Of a DNA stretch of 64,000 nucleotides, positions 8,598 to 17,801 are shown piece after piece. Origin of the DNA: an uncultured Sphingomonadaceae bacterium. GTDB lineage: Bacteria; Pseudomonadota; Alphaproteobacteria; Sphingomonadales; Sphingomonadaceae. How positions within the stretch are numbered: position 1 is the stretch's first letter; the number at the start of each line of letters is the position of its first letter. The position numbers and the translations under genes were made by a program. The notes under the pieces are model-generated. The model made no database searches. It worked only from the letters and a program-made list of their open reading frames with translations, and had not been told where the DNA came from. Where the stretch lies: the NCBI GenBank assembly GCA_913060895.1, contig CAJXSN010000002.1:62001-126000 (forward strand), given 5' to 3'.

Positions 8598-10735
8598 TAA
8601 GCGACCTCATCCATTGGTATTGAAGGTGGTGATTGCGGTGCTGCTGTATCCGAGAGCAGACATGCAGCGGCGGCCAGAGGCAGGGTAATTACAAAGCGCG
8701 TGCCGAGCCCCTTGCGCGACGTAACATCCAGACGCCCACCCATCGCTCGTACGAGCTCGCGAGCTTCGAATGCTCCGATCCCAAAGCCGCCATTTTTCGA
8801 AGAGACAAAGGGGCGGAAAAGGCCGGTCCGTATAAATTCAGAAGACATCCCCTCACCGCTATCGGCAATCTCGATGCGCGCCTGCAACCCGTCACTGGTG
8901 ACATCGATATAGACAGGCAGATCGGGCGTACTGGCATCGAATGCATTCTGTACGATATGAATAAGCGCCTGAGAAAGCGCTTCCCAATTCGCGTGTATTA
9001 TACAGTCTTGCGGGGCGGTAATTTGCAGTGTGTGCTGGCCCTCGAACCGCTGGTGCACGGATGCCAGCAGGCGGTTAAGCACAACCGGCTCAAGTTTGCC
9101 CTCCTGGCCTGATTTATATCCGCCGAGTCTGTCGATCAGGTTCTGTAATTTAGCTGATGCGGTGCGCAGGGTGATGAGCATATCTTTGCGGAAATCTGGC
9201 TTGTCTGCGTGGCGCTCGGCATTGCTGGCGAGCAGATTTAGCTGGCTTGCCAGATTTTTGATGTCGTGCATTACAAAAGCAATGCGGCGGTTAAACTGGT
9301 CGAACTGCGCCGATTGCATCAATGCCTCATGCCCGGCTTGTTCCGCCAGATAGCTGGAGACCTGACGCCCAGCGAGTTTGAGGAGATCAAAATCCTCCCA
9401 GTCCAGTTTCCGCGGCTGCGCAGGTCGCGCGAGCAGAATCGCGCCGACCAAACGTTCAAAATGCATCAGCGGCACGATGGCCCAGCACCTGCCGTCCGCC
9501 ACGATCCAACCGGGCAAAGCTGCGCTTTCGCCTGCGCGGTCCTTACCCCCACGCACTGCGTCAATATCGATAATATCGCCATGTGCCTCCAGCACCTGCG
9601 CCAGATCAAGCGGGATCGAAACGCCTTCCTCGCTAGCGAGCAACTGCCCGACATGACTGGTCTCGGGAAATTCGCCCTCTTCATTTACTAGGAACAGCAA
9701 GGCTGAAGGGCTGGCGGTAATGTCAGCCACCGCTTTCAAGATCCGCACATTCAACGCAGTCTCAGCAGTGGGACCACTGCTGATAGTCTGGGTGAAACGC
9801 AGCCATTCCTCGCGGTAATCATAGCGATGCCGAAAGAAATGCTTGAGTGCGATGACTTTCACCAGAGCGCGCATTTTTTCGCTAGGCAACCATATAACGC
9901 CCAGCACCAGTGCGCCTACCAACAGCCCCACCTGAGCAAGCCGCGCAGCATCACCATCAAACACGGCAAGCAGTTCTGATAAAGCAAACATGGCAAGCAG
10001 ATACGCACCGACCGAAACCAGCGAGATCGTCTGTAAAGTTGCAATGCGCGAAGGGCGCAGCTGGATCGGAGTGGTATTCGGGCGTGTGCCAAGAATGAGG
10101 CCGATCGCCCCCAACGCAATCACAAATCCGCGGAAAGTGGCAAGTTCTACCACTGGCCCACCGGCAAGAAACGTGATCACATAGTAATTGAGTTCAAAAG
10201 CCCAAATGCCTGCCAGTCCGATTATCATTGGGCGAAGGCCCTGACGGTTGTTTTCTCCGGCCCCGGCATAGAGATTTTGGACGAGCAGCAACGCGCCAAC
10301 GGTCACCATCATCCGCAGCATAAGCGAACCATGCACAACCACGGAATCTTGCGGCATGACCATCACCGTCAGCACAGCCATCATAATCTGGACGAGTTCC
10401 ACACCGACCAGCACAATGACGATAGGCCTCAGCGTCAGACGCTGACCAGCTGTATCGAACAGCCGGTGGATCAGAATTATAAGGGAGATATTGCGAACTG
10501 ACTCTGTAATGCACGATGCCAGCGACCATGGTCCGGAGGCAGCTACACTGCCCGCCCATAAGGCCATAGTCAGTAAGACGAACAGCGCGGGATAGCGTGC
10601 CGGTAATCCATTACGCCCCCCACGCAGCAACCACATGACGGCCAATCCGCATACGACGGCTGCCGCGAAATGCAGCGCCAGCAACACCGCGGATAAGGAG
10701 GCGAAGCTGTCCGTCAACGCGCGCCTTCCGACCAA
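8597..10735 (-). CDS. prsK: sensor histidine kinase PrsK
   Basis: 712 residues. The N-terminal third is a string of hydrophobic segments. A GAF-like region follows around residues 310-470. The kinase core has the H-box 'RRIAFVMHDIKNLASQLNLL' and C-terminal ATPase boxes 'HIVQNAFDAS', 'IADSGEGMSSEF' and 'SSKNGGFGIGAFEARELV'. This matches the XrtA/PEP-CTERM system kinase PrsK, presumed partner of PrsR immediately downstream. Its start lies inside the end of the glycosyltransferase gene (22-base overlap). The stimulus is unknown. One atypical point is the H-box 'HDIKN' in place of HE, which is normal for this subfamily. Confidence 0.92.
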   Translation of the reverse strand: MVGRRALTDSFASLSAVLLALHFAAAVVCGLAVMWLLRGGRNGLPARYPALFVLLTMALWAGSVAASGPWSLASCITESVRNISLIILIHRLFDTAGQRLTLRPIVIVLVGVELVQIMMAVLTVMVMPQDSVVVHGSLMLRMMVTVGALLLVQNLYAGAGENNRQGLRPMIIGLAGIWAFELNYYVITFLAGGPVVELATFRGFVIALGAIGLILGTRPNTTPIQLRPSRIATLQTISLVSVGAYLLAMFALSELLAVFDGDAARLAQVGLLVGALVLGVIWLPSEKMRALVKVIALKHFFRHRYDYREEWLRFTQTISSGPTAETALNVRILKAVADITASPSALLFLVNEEGEFPETSHVGQLLASEEGVSIPLDLAQVLEAHGDIIDIDAVRGGKDRAGESAALPGWIVADGRCWAIVPLMHFERLVGAILLARPAQPRKLDWEDFDLLKLAGRQVSSYLAEQAGHEALMQSAQFDQFNRRIAFVMHDIKNLASQLNLLASNAERHADKPDFRKDMLITLRTASAKLQNLIDRLGGYKSGQEGKLEPVVLNRLLASVHQRFEGQHTLQITAPQDCIIHANWEALSQALIHIVQNAFDASTPDLPVYIDVTSDGLQARIEIADSGEGMSSEFIRTGLFRPFVSSKNGGFGIGAFEARELVRAMGGRLDVTSRKGLGTRFVITLPLAAAACLLSDTAAPQSPPSIPMDEVA

Positions 10736-12099
10736 AGAACTACACGCAGAGTTTGCAGCAGGATCAGTAGATCAAGGAATGGTGTGTAATTCTTGGCATA
10801 ATAGAGATCATATTCCAGCTTATGTCGTGAATCCTCGATGCTGGCCCCATAAGGATAATTGATCTGCGCCCAACCGGTTATGCCCGGCTTCACCATGTGG
10901 CGCTCTGCATAATAGGGCAGTTTGTCATCAAGATCCGCCACAAATTTTGGCACTTCCGGGCGAGGCCCGACAAAGCTCATCTCGCCTTTCAGAACGCTCC
11001 ACGTCTGGGGCAACTCGTCGATCCTGACCTTGCGGATAAACTTCCCGATCCGGGTGATGCGAACGTCATTCTTGTCGGCCCATTTCTGGCCGTCTTTCTC
11101 TGCGTCGGCGGCCATCGACCGCAGTTTGATGACATTGAACGGAACGCCAAACAGGCCAACCCGCTGTTGTCGGAAAAAAGCAGGCCCCTTGCTGTCGAGC
11201 TTCACCAAGATGGCAAACAGCGCGATAACAGGGAGGGTCAGGATCAGTAGCACCCCGCTGGCAACAATATCGAACAGACGTTTCGCTGCGCTTGATACCA
11301 TGCGTCCTGACGAGAAACCGTCAGAGAAGATCAACCAGCTAGGGTTGACCGTATCGAGATCGACCCTGCCCGTTTCTCGCTCTAAAAAGCTGGAAAATTC
11401 ATTGATATGCACGCCGCGTGTTTTCACGCGTAACAAATCCTTCAAGGGCAGTGAATTGCGCCGTTCTTCCAATGCCAACACCAATTCGCTGACGCCCAGG
11501 TTTTCGACGAAGCGTCCGATATCGTGGATTGCAGCGCGCGGGATTGCTTCTTCGACCACCAGCGCGCCTTCGTTCATTGCCAGATAGGAAACGATAGCAA
11601 AGCCGCTTTCAGGCCGGTTGCCCAGCTTGCGTAGCCGCTCTGCCCGCTCTCCGGCGCCCAGTACCAAGACTCTGCGGCGAAAAGCGGATGTCCCCAAAAA
11701 TGCGTTTACCAACAAACGCCCGATTATCAGCATCAGGATGGAAAAGCCCATCGCGTACAGCAAGGTCGAGCGCCAGAATGTTGTGCCTGGCGCGATGAAA
11801 TCAATCACCGATAGCGCAATAATACCGATACTGATTGCCACCAACAATCGGGCACATGCATACCTCATGGAACGCAAAGCGTCGGACCCATAGACCCCGA
11901 CGGCAATCATTGCGATCCAGATGGTCACCGCAAATCCGCCCAATGGCAGAAACCGCTGGCTGATGGCGCCAACATCCAGTCCGATTTGCGAAGCCCGCAT
12001 ATGCCACGCAAATTCACCAGCCAACACCAGCAGGAGCAGATCGACTATGCCGAGTAGCAACACTGCGTGAGGGATATAATGTTTGAAAAGACGGATCAT
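10714..12099 (-). CDS. TIGR03013-type sugar transferase (undecaprenyl-phosphate priming glycosyltransferase)
   Basis: 461 residues. Four to five N-terminal membrane helices are followed by a CoA-binding-like Rossmann region ('RRRVLVLGAGERAERLRKLG') and a C-terminal bacterial sugar transferase domain. The latter starts at 'AAKRLFDIVASGVLLILTLP', then 'KGPAFFRQQRVGLFG', 'FNVIKLRSM' and 'VGPRPEVPKF'. Family members load the first sugar phosphate onto undecaprenyl phosphate at the inner membrane to start exopolysaccharide repeat units. It heads the operon with prsK and prsR, the usual context of this XrtA-linked family. It is the only clear priming enzyme in the window and might serve the polysaccharide locus 33 kb away (inference). 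Confidence 0.93.
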   Translation of the reverse strand: MIRLFKHYIPHAVLLLGIVDLLLLVLAGEFAWHMRASQIGLDVGAISQRFLPLGGFAVTIWIAMIAVGVYGSDALRSMRYACARLLVAISIGIIALSVIDFIAPGTTFWRSTLLYAMGFSILMLIIGRLLVNAFLGTSAFRRRVLVLGAGERAERLRKLGNRPESGFAIVSYLAMNEGALVVEEAIPRAAIHDIGRFVENLGVSELVLALEERRNSLPLKDLLRVKTRGVHINEFSSFLERETGRVDLDTVNPSWLIFSDGFSSGRMVSSAAKRLFDIVASGVLLILTLPVIALFAILVKLDSKGPAFFRQQRVGLFGVPFNVIKLRSMAADAEKDGQKWADKNDVRITRIGKFIRKVRIDELPQTWSVLKGEMSFVGPRPEVPKFVADLDDKLPYYAERHMVKPGITGWAQINYPYGASIEDSRHKLEYDLYYAKNYTPFLDLLILLQTLRVVLWSEGAR

Positions 12100-12250
12100 T
12101 ATACACGTGCTTCCAGCAAAAATGGCTTTTGACCAAGCACTGGATTAGAGGTGATAGATGAAATGTCGGTAAACTTTACACCAAGGCTATGTGGCGCTGC
12201 GTGCAAGCAACTTGATAGTTAATAACGCGGTGAGGGCACGCTCAATGGAC

Positions 12251-13624
12251 CTATGGGCCGAATTCAAAGGGCGTCGCTGCGCGCGAAACTGTATCAAACG
12301 CCAAATTTGCGCCTCTGGGCGGCAGGGAACGCTGGCGGCAATCAGGGCGCCTGCACCGCTCGCACCCCAGACCGATCGGCTGGGCCTGTTCACGTAGCAA
12401 GGAGAGCCCTCGGGCCTGAGCCAACGGCTGCGCCAGACGCGCCTCTAGGCCCAGAACAATAGAGAATTTCCCATCCCCGCCGGTGGCATCAACAGCATGC
12501 GACAACGTAACCCATTCGCGGCCCGCATCGCTGTCTCCGTCAACCCTGACAGTCTGCGCGATCCACCTGTCCGGCCGCTCGAACGCTTCGTGAACTTGCC
12601 ACAATGGGCATGAATCTTCAGTCTCAAGCAGCAGTGTACCGCTGGCTCCGGCAAAGCGTTTGGAGAATTGTCCTGCCCGATCCACTCTCGCCATAAAGAA
12701 GGGCAGCCCGCGCTGCCCCACGCGCTGGAGCGTGGTAAGACGATGCGACAATTGCTCAGCACTTACGTTAAAACGGCGCTCTAGAACCGGTAGATCATAT
12801 CCAGTTGCATCGCAGGCACGCAGGAAGCGCGAATAAGGCATGATAAGGGCAGCAGCAAAGTAGCCAGTTAAATGGCGCTCGAACAGTTTTCGTGCACCCT
12901 CATCCTCGAATTGCGCCCCGGCCGCCAACTGCGCGAACGAGTCCCCATGTTCCAATAATCCCAATTGAAGGGCCAGCTGGAAGTTACGAGAGGCAGGAGA
13001 TAGCATTTCCGCCAATTGTACTTGCCTAGCATGCAGATCGAGCCGTCGCAGTGTTTGAGGCATGACCTCCCGGGGCAGCACGCGGATAGCCAACTGATGC
13101 CGTTCACGGAGGCGTTCTGTCAGAGCAGCACCCATATCGGCACGCGACAGACGTAATTCGTCAGCTAACTCTTCCGCCGCATTATCAAGGTCTGCAAAAT
13201 GATTGCGCCAACGCTCGATCTCCCGGCGCGAGGCTACCAGGGGATCGTATTGTCGGTCTATGCCATTACTCGCCTTGTCGAATAGGCGCACAAAGGCAGC
13301 GGCGGCCTGCGGAGCTGCAGCAAGAAATTCCGCCGCCTCCTCCCTGTCGATTCCCAAATCGGCAAACCGTTCATCCCCCAACCTGCGTGACAGTCCATCC
13401 AGTCCGCCAATCGCTTCGTCTGCTTTCAATCTCCGAGGGTCGAGATCGAACTGCTCGACCAGCTGGACTACCACCCGAGCTGAAACGGGGCGCTTATTGC
13501 GCTCGATCAGATTGAGATAGCTGGCAGATATACCGAGGCGCGCAGACATAGCTGCCTGCGTAAGGCCTTCACGTTTACGGAGGCGGCGCAGGGCCGGCCC
13601 GGCCAGAAGGGAAGATTCACTCAT
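12251..13624 (-). CDS. XRE-family short-chain fatty acyl/glyoxylate regulator (RamB/ScfR type)
   Basis: I start at the ATG 'MSESSLLAGPALRRLR' (13624; 457 residues) instead of the longer track ORF, because the helix-turn-helix begins at once: 'REGLTQAAMSARLGISASYLNLIERNKRPVSA' is split here across residues about 15-50. A central ImmA/IrrE-like domain follows without an HExxH metal site ('FQLALQLGLLEHGD'). The C-terminus is DUF2083-like with the cysteine cluster 'GCERCRRPDCRQR'. This is the architecture of RamB/MccR-type acyl-CoA-responsive regulators. It is divergent from aceA, the expected target. Neighbouring inverted repeats are the likely operator. Confidence 0.87.
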   Translation of the reverse strand: MSESSLLAGPALRRLRKREGLTQAAMSARLGISASYLNLIERNKRPVSARVVVQLVEQFDLDPRRLKADEAIGGLDGLSRRLGDERFADLGIDREEAAEFLAAAPQAAAAFVRLFDKASNGIDRQYDPLVASRREIERWRNHFADLDNAAEELADELRLSRADMGAALTERLRERHQLAIRVLPREVMPQTLRRLDLHARQVQLAEMLSPASRNFQLALQLGLLEHGDSFAQLAAGAQFEDEGARKLFERHLTGYFAAALIMPYSRFLRACDATGYDLPVLERRFNVSAEQLSHRLTTLQRVGQRGLPFFMARVDRAGQFSKRFAGASGTLLLETEDSCPLWQVHEAFERPDRWIAQTVRVDGDSDAGREWVTLSHAVDATGGDGKFSIVLGLEARLAQPLAQARGLSLLREQAQPIGLGCERCRRPDCRQRSLPPRGANLAFDTVSRAATPFEFGP

Positions 13625-13629
13625 TTTGT

Positions 13630-13690
13630 AACTATCTTTACACTGTGACAAGTTACTATCGCTTAAACCGTGCAATAAGACAAGATAGTT
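13630..13690. promoter_or_regulatory. inverted-repeat operator candidate between regulator and aceA
   Basis: AACTATCTT at 13630-13638 is repeated in perfect inversion as AAGATAGTT at 13682-13690, about 52 bases apart start to start. A third related element, GTTACTATC, lies at 13652-13660. The first copy lies close to the regulator start codon, consistent with autoregulation. The region is A/T-rich before the aceA start. Binding by the adjacent XRE regulator is inferred. Confidence 0.55.
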
Positions 13691-13773
13691 TGTAAGTTTT
13701 TCTATATTATCGCATCGTGTGCAGCCATAAGAGGCGGGTAGATAAGACCTCCCCAAGAATGGAAGCACCGAAC

Positions 13774-15372
13774 ATGACCTATCAAGAAACGACCAACAAA
13801 ATCGCCAAAACCATTTCTGAAAATGGCGCGCCCTGGAATGCCATCGATGCTGAATCCGCTGCCCGGATGCGTTTGCAGAACCGCTTTCCTACCGGCCTCG
13901 ATATTGCGAAATATACCGCGAAAATCATGCGCGACGACATGGATGCCTATGACGCTGATCCAGCGCAATATACCCAGTCGCTCGGCTGCTGGCATGGTTT
14001 CATCGCTCAGCAGAAAATGATTTCCATCAAGAAACATTTCGGGGGCACGAAGCAGCGTTACCTGTATCTGTCCGGCTGGATGGTTGCCGCTCTACGCAGC
14101 GAATTCGGCCCTCTGCCAGACCAGTCGATGCACGAGAAAACCAGCGTCCCCGGCCTTATCGAAGAGCTCTATACCTTCCTGAAGCAGGCGGATGCTCGTG
14201 AGCTGGGTTTGATGTTTGCCGATCTGGACGCCGCGCGCGAAAAAGGCGACGAAACAGAGGCTAAGCGCATCCAATCCGCAATCGATAATTACGAAACGCA
14301 TGTCGTTCCGATCATCGCCGATATCGATGCAGGTTTCGGCAACGCCGAAGCTACGTATCTGCTCGCCAAGAAGATGATCGAAGCCGGCGCCTGCGCCCTG
14401 CAGATCGAAAATCAGGTCTCTGATGAAAAACAGTGTGGCCATCAGGATGGCAAGGTCACCGTGCCGCACGAGGAATTTCATCAAAAGATCCGCGCGCTGC
14501 GTTATGCCTTCCTCGAAATGGGCGTAGAAGACGGCATCATTGTCGCCCGCACAGACTCGCTTGGCGCTGGTCTGACAAAGTCGATCGCCTACACCAAGGA
14601 AGAAGGAGATCTGGGTGACCAGTACAACAGCTACCTTGATTGTGAGGAGGTCTCGCCCAACGCAATTAAGAACGGCGATGTCTTCCTGAGCCGCGAAGGT
14701 AAACTGCTGCGCCCCAAACGTCTTCCGTCGAACCTCTATCAGTTCCGCTCCGGAACAGGTGAAGACCGCTGCGTTCTGGATGGCATCACCAGCCTTCAGG
14801 CCGGTGCCGACCTGCTATGGATCGAAACCGAGAAACCCCATATCGGCCAGATTGGCGGCATGGTGAACCGCATTCGCGAAGTCATTCCCAATGCCAAACT
14901 GGTGTACAACAATTCGCCCAGCTTCAACTGGACACTCAGCTTCCGCCAACAGGTGTTCGATGCATGGGAAGCAGAGGGCAAAGACGTATCCGCTTTTGAT
15001 CGTTCTGGCCTGATGAGTGCGAATTACGACGATACCGATCTGGCGAAGGAAGCGGACGAGCGCATTCGCACTTTCCAGAAGGATTCGGCGTCGCAGGCTG
15101 GTATCTTCCATCACCTGATTACCCTGCCAACCTACCACACGGCCGCGCTCAGCACAGATAATCTCGCCAAGCGCTACTTTGGCGAAGAAGGGATGCTGGG
15201 TTATGTCAAACAGGTCCAGCGCGAAGAAATTCGCCAGGGTATTGCCTGCGTGAAGCACCAGAACATGGCCGGTTCGGACATCGGCGATGAGCATAAAGAG
15301 TACTTTGCCGGGGAAGCTGCATTGAAGGCAGGCGGCAAGGATAATACTATGAACCAGTTCGCCGCAGCATAA
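13774..15372 (+). CDS. aceA: isocitrate lyase
   Basis: Cleaves isocitrate to succinate and glyoxylate, the first step of the glyoxylate shunt needed for growth on acetate and fatty acids. The start 'MTYQETTNKIAK' follows a good Shine-Dalgarno (ggaag), giving 532 residues. That is the long type known from Pseudomonas and Sphingomonadales, not the 430-residue E. coli type. Active-site signature 'DEKQCGHQDGKV' contains the catalytic cysteine. 'IIADIDAGFGNAEATY' and 'FNWTLSFRQQ' are further family motifs. It is divergent from its probable regulator and followed by a 57-residue ORF before a terminator. Malate synthase is not in the window. Confidence 0.96.
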   Translation: MTYQETTNKIAKTISENGAPWNAIDAESAARMRLQNRFPTGLDIAKYTAKIMRDDMDAYDADPAQYTQSLGCWHGFIAQQKMISIKKHFGGTKQRYLYLSGWMVAALRSEFGPLPDQSMHEKTSVPGLIEELYTFLKQADARELGLMFADLDAAREKGDETEAKRIQSAIDNYETHVVPIIADIDAGFGNAEATYLLAKKMIEAGACALQIENQVSDEKQCGHQDGKVTVPHEEFHQKIRALRYAFLEMGVEDGIIVARTDSLGAGLTKSIAYTKEEGDLGDQYNSYLDCEEVSPNAIKNGDVFLSREGKLLRPKRLPSNLYQFRSGTGEDRCVLDGITSLQAGADLLWIETEKPHIGQIGGMVNRIREVIPNAKLVYNNSPSFNWTLSFRQQVFDAWEAEGKDVSAFDRSGLMSANYDDTDLAKEADERIRTFQKDSASQAGIFHHLITLPTYHTAALSTDNLAKRYFGEEGMLGYVKQVQREEIRQGIACVKHQNMAGSDIGDEHKEYFAGEAALKAGGKDNTMNQFAAA

Positions 15373-15395
15373 GCAGCGGGATCGGGAGAAAGATA

Positions 15396-15569
15396 ATGAC
15401 CGAAGGTACACCTCCGACAAAAGAACCGGGCCGTGCCCGTGCGCTGCTGTCGACTGCCGACTTCAAATTGCTGAGACGTGCGCTGGAAAGCCATGCGAAG
15501 GCGACCGAAGATCGGGAAGAATTGGCCAAGATCAATGCCCTGCATCACCGTCTGGGCAATTACGGATAA
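15396..15569 (+). CDS. 57-aa conserved-looking small protein downstream of aceA
   Basis: Not in the ORF track because it is below the length cut-off. It starts at ATG 15396 behind 'gggagaaagata', a good Shine-Dalgarno, 23 bases after the aceA stop, and ends at TAA 15567-15569. The product begins 'MTEGTPPTKEPGRARALLS' and contains a charged helical stretch 'DFKLLRRALESHAKATEDRE'. No membrane segment or signal peptide. It sits inside the aceA transcript ahead of the terminator, so it should be co-transcribed. Function unknown. The strong ribosome binding site and the placement argue that it is a real gene. Confidence 0.7.
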   Translation: MTEGTPPTKEPGRARALLSTADFKLLRRALESHAKATEDREELAKINALHHRLGNYG

Positions 15570-15600
15570 AACCAAATCACATCTCCTGGGGAGGAGACCG

Positions 15601-15635
15601 GCGGTCGGCGGAGCAATCCGTCGGCCGCTTTTTTT
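15601..15635 (+). terminator. rho-independent terminator of the aceA transcript
   Basis: Twelve-base stem GCGGTCGGCGGA/TCCGTCGGCCGC (two G-U pairs) with a four-base loop and a run of seven T. It lies 31 bases after the small ORF. Confidence 0.9.
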
Positions 15636-15698
15636 ATTGGGCTGCCTCCGAACCGCTTCAATAGAATTGCTTAACATGCCGCTGGTAATCACAGAGGC

Positions 15699-16211
15699 AT
15701 GGTACGAAAGACTAAAGCTACGCCGAATGCGGCAAAGATGTATCGTCACTTTGCTGCAGTGACGGTGGTTATCACGATCGCCGTCGCGTTGATGGCCGAT
15801 TCAGATAGCCGCCGCGAAGTCGTGGCTGCTGTCGAGGAGCATCAGTCCGGGGCCGAACTACAACAGCAGAGCGACGCGATCGTCGCTAGCGGAAGTCTGA
15901 TTGACAATTCGCACTCCGGAGACATCGTCGGCGTTTTTGGTGATGACAGCTGGGTCGGCCACTCCGGTGGCAGGAATTCCAGTATTATCAATCCGGGTTC
16001 TCAGGCAGAGAAAGATATGCCTTGGGTACGACTGGGTATGAGCCAGAGCGACTTTGAAATGCTGCCACCCGAACAACGCAAGCGGCTATTGGCCCGACTG
16101 CAATCCAGCCAGCCCGACCAAGCAACAATAGCCCATATCAGCGAGCAATCCCTGCGCCGGTCCGGACGCACTGCACCATCGTCAGATGCGCCCGGCTCTT
16201 CCCGCCCTTAA
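15699..16211 (+). CDS. hypothetical single-span membrane or secreted protein
   Basis: 170 residues. One hydrophobic segment near residues 18-33 ('FAAVTVVITIAVALMA') after a basic N-terminus, then a polar, Ser/Gly/Gln-rich region with no recognisable domain. The C-terminal half contains 'MLPPEQRKRLLARLQ', a helical charged motif. An alternative start at Met14 (15738) would give a cleaner signal-anchor. It stands alone between the aceA terminator and the convergent amidohydrolase gene. I do not recognise the family; codon use looks normal for the region. Confidence 0.6.
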   Translation: MVRKTKATPNAAKMYRHFAAVTVVITIAVALMADSDSRREVVAAVEEHQSGAELQQQSDAIVASGSLIDNSHSGDIVGVFGDDSWVGHSGGRNSSIINPGSQAEKDMPWVRLGMSQSDFEMLPPEQRKRLLARLQSSQPDQATIAHISEQSLRRSGRTAPSSDAPGSSRP

Positions 16212-16227
16212 CCTGCAGCAACGCCGC

Positions 16228-17574
16228 CTACTCACCACCAGCGGGCATCAGACGCAATGTAGCATCGGCCAGAGCCTCTGCCGCTGTCGCGATTACCTTC
16301 TCAGCATCGGGAGCCCAGTACGGGCTGTGCAGCGAAGGCAGGGTGCCTTCCCCGCGCTGCGCTGCATCGAACTGCTCCTGCGGCACTCCGCCAACCCAGA
16401 AAATAAGCGATTGCACTTCATCGGGCGAATAACGTCTGAACTGGCCGAAATCCTCGCCGCCCATTACGCTGGGCACCTGCATAACCCGGTCGGCACCGAA
16501 CCGCTCACCAAAACCAGCCATAATCGTTTCGGTAAAGTCAGGGTCATTGTAGGTGGCAGGTGTGTATTGATCGGCAATCGTGACCGTCGGCATTTTATCA
16601 TCCGGCATTCCCGCTGCCATCGCTTCGCCCATCGCCACGCGAATAATACCGTCAAGTAACATCTTGCGAGATTCGTCGCTGTAGCTGCGAACCGTCAGCT
16701 GCAATTTTGCTTCGTCGGAAATAATGTTGTGCTTCGCCCCGGCATGGAAACTCCCCACGGTAATTACAGCCGGATCAAGCGGAGAGCTTTCGCGGCTGAC
16801 AAGCGTCTGCAGCTTCATCACGATAGCACTTGCCAGCACCACCGGGTCTTTAGCGGTATGAGGATACGCGCCGTGCCCGCCGATACCGGGCACTACAATA
16901 TCCACGCTATCGACGTTGGCGAGGGCAAAGCCGGGGGAATAGCCGATCATTCCGGCAGGAAACTGCGCTGCGTCGTGGAACGCGATCGCAAAATCCGGTG
17001 TGCCGAACCGCTCATACAGACCATCCTCCAGCATCGCCGGAGCACCCTCGCCCAGCTCCTCTGCCGGCTGCGCGATCATCATGAGAGTGCCCGACCAATC
17101 GTTTTTTCGATCAACCAGCAGCTGCGCAGCGCCGATCCAACCCGTCATATGGGTATCATGGCCGCAAGCATGCATGACGCCGGTTTCTACGCCCGATGCA
17201 GGTATGGCCATCTGTTTGGACGCATACGGCAGACCGGTTTGTTCCACCACTGGAAGACCGTCCATATCGGCGCGCAGCATCACCGTGGGGCCAGCGCCAT
17301 TCTTCATCATCGCGACCACTCCGGTCTTGCCGACGCCTTCGGTCACTTCAAAGCCCATTGCGCGCATTCGTGAGGCAAGCTTCTTGGCGGTTTCGACCTC
17401 TTCGAAACTTAGTTCGGGAGTCGCATGGAGATCGCGGTATAGCTCCATCAGTTCGGGCATATCAGCAGCCAGATCGCGGCGAAGAGTCTCGTCCTGTGCC
17501 CCCGCCGAAACGCTAGCTGCCAATGAAAGAGCTGCTGCCCCGATCAACCAACGCTTTGCTGCTATCATGCCCAT
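16228..17574 (-). CDS. secreted M20D-family amidohydrolase/peptidase
   Basis: 448 residues with a signal peptide ('RWLIGAAALSLAASVSAGAQ'). The catalytic core belongs to the M20 dinuclear metallopeptidases: 'LHATPELSFEEVETAK', 'VMLRADMDGLPVVE', metal ligands in 'MHACGHDTHM' and 'PAEELGEGAPAML', the dimerisation-domain phrase 'IGGHGAYPHTAKDPV', and a last ligand region 'MGGEDFGQF'. Relatives hydrolyse N-acyl amino acids, hippurate or indole-acetyl conjugates; the substrate cannot be set. Periplasmic location is predicted. The stop lies 17 bases from the convergent hypothetical gene. Confidence 0.9.
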   Translation of the reverse strand: MGMIAAKRWLIGAAALSLAASVSAGAQDETLRRDLAADMPELMELYRDLHATPELSFEEVETAKKLASRMRAMGFEVTEGVGKTGVVAMMKNGAGPTVMLRADMDGLPVVEQTGLPYASKQMAIPASGVETGVMHACGHDTHMTGWIGAAQLLVDRKNDWSGTLMMIAQPAEELGEGAPAMLEDGLYERFGTPDFAIAFHDAAQFPAGMIGYSPGFALANVDSVDIVVPGIGGHGAYPHTAKDPVVLASAIVMKLQTLVSRESSPLDPAVITVGSFHAGAKHNIISDEAKLQLTVRSYSDESRKMLLDGIIRVAMGEAMAAGMPDDKMPTVTIADQYTPATYNDPDFTETIMAGFGERFGADRVMQVPSVMGGEDFGQFRRYSPDEVQSLIFWVGGVPQEQFDAAQRGEGTLPSLHSPYWAPDAEKVIATAAEALADATLRLMPAGGE

Positions 17575-17801
17575 ATCGCTTCCCCGTTATTTACCTAACA
17601 AAACACAAAGTTGATGCGGCGCATTCTGCCTGATCCCCGAATTTTCGGCAGAACCCTTCGCCGGAAATGATTTTGGCCCAAAACGCGAAGTTGGCATACG
17701 GGCGTGAATCACAACCTGCCTACTGTTTGTACATTGCGGATGGTGTTGCACAAGCGGGCCATGCAGCAATTCCACACGCCGCCATGCTGCATATCACCAA
17801 T

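Noticed and set aside
12190-12208. TGGCGCTGCGTGCAA as a sigma-54 promoter
   Set aside because: The GG to GC spacing is 8 bases and not 10, and it points away from the prs operon on the plus strand with no gene following.
16729-17373. 214-aa plus ORF inside the M20 peptidase gene
   Set aside because: It is rich in Arg/His/Cys like other reverse-frame shadows, and the minus strand has intact metal-binding motifs.
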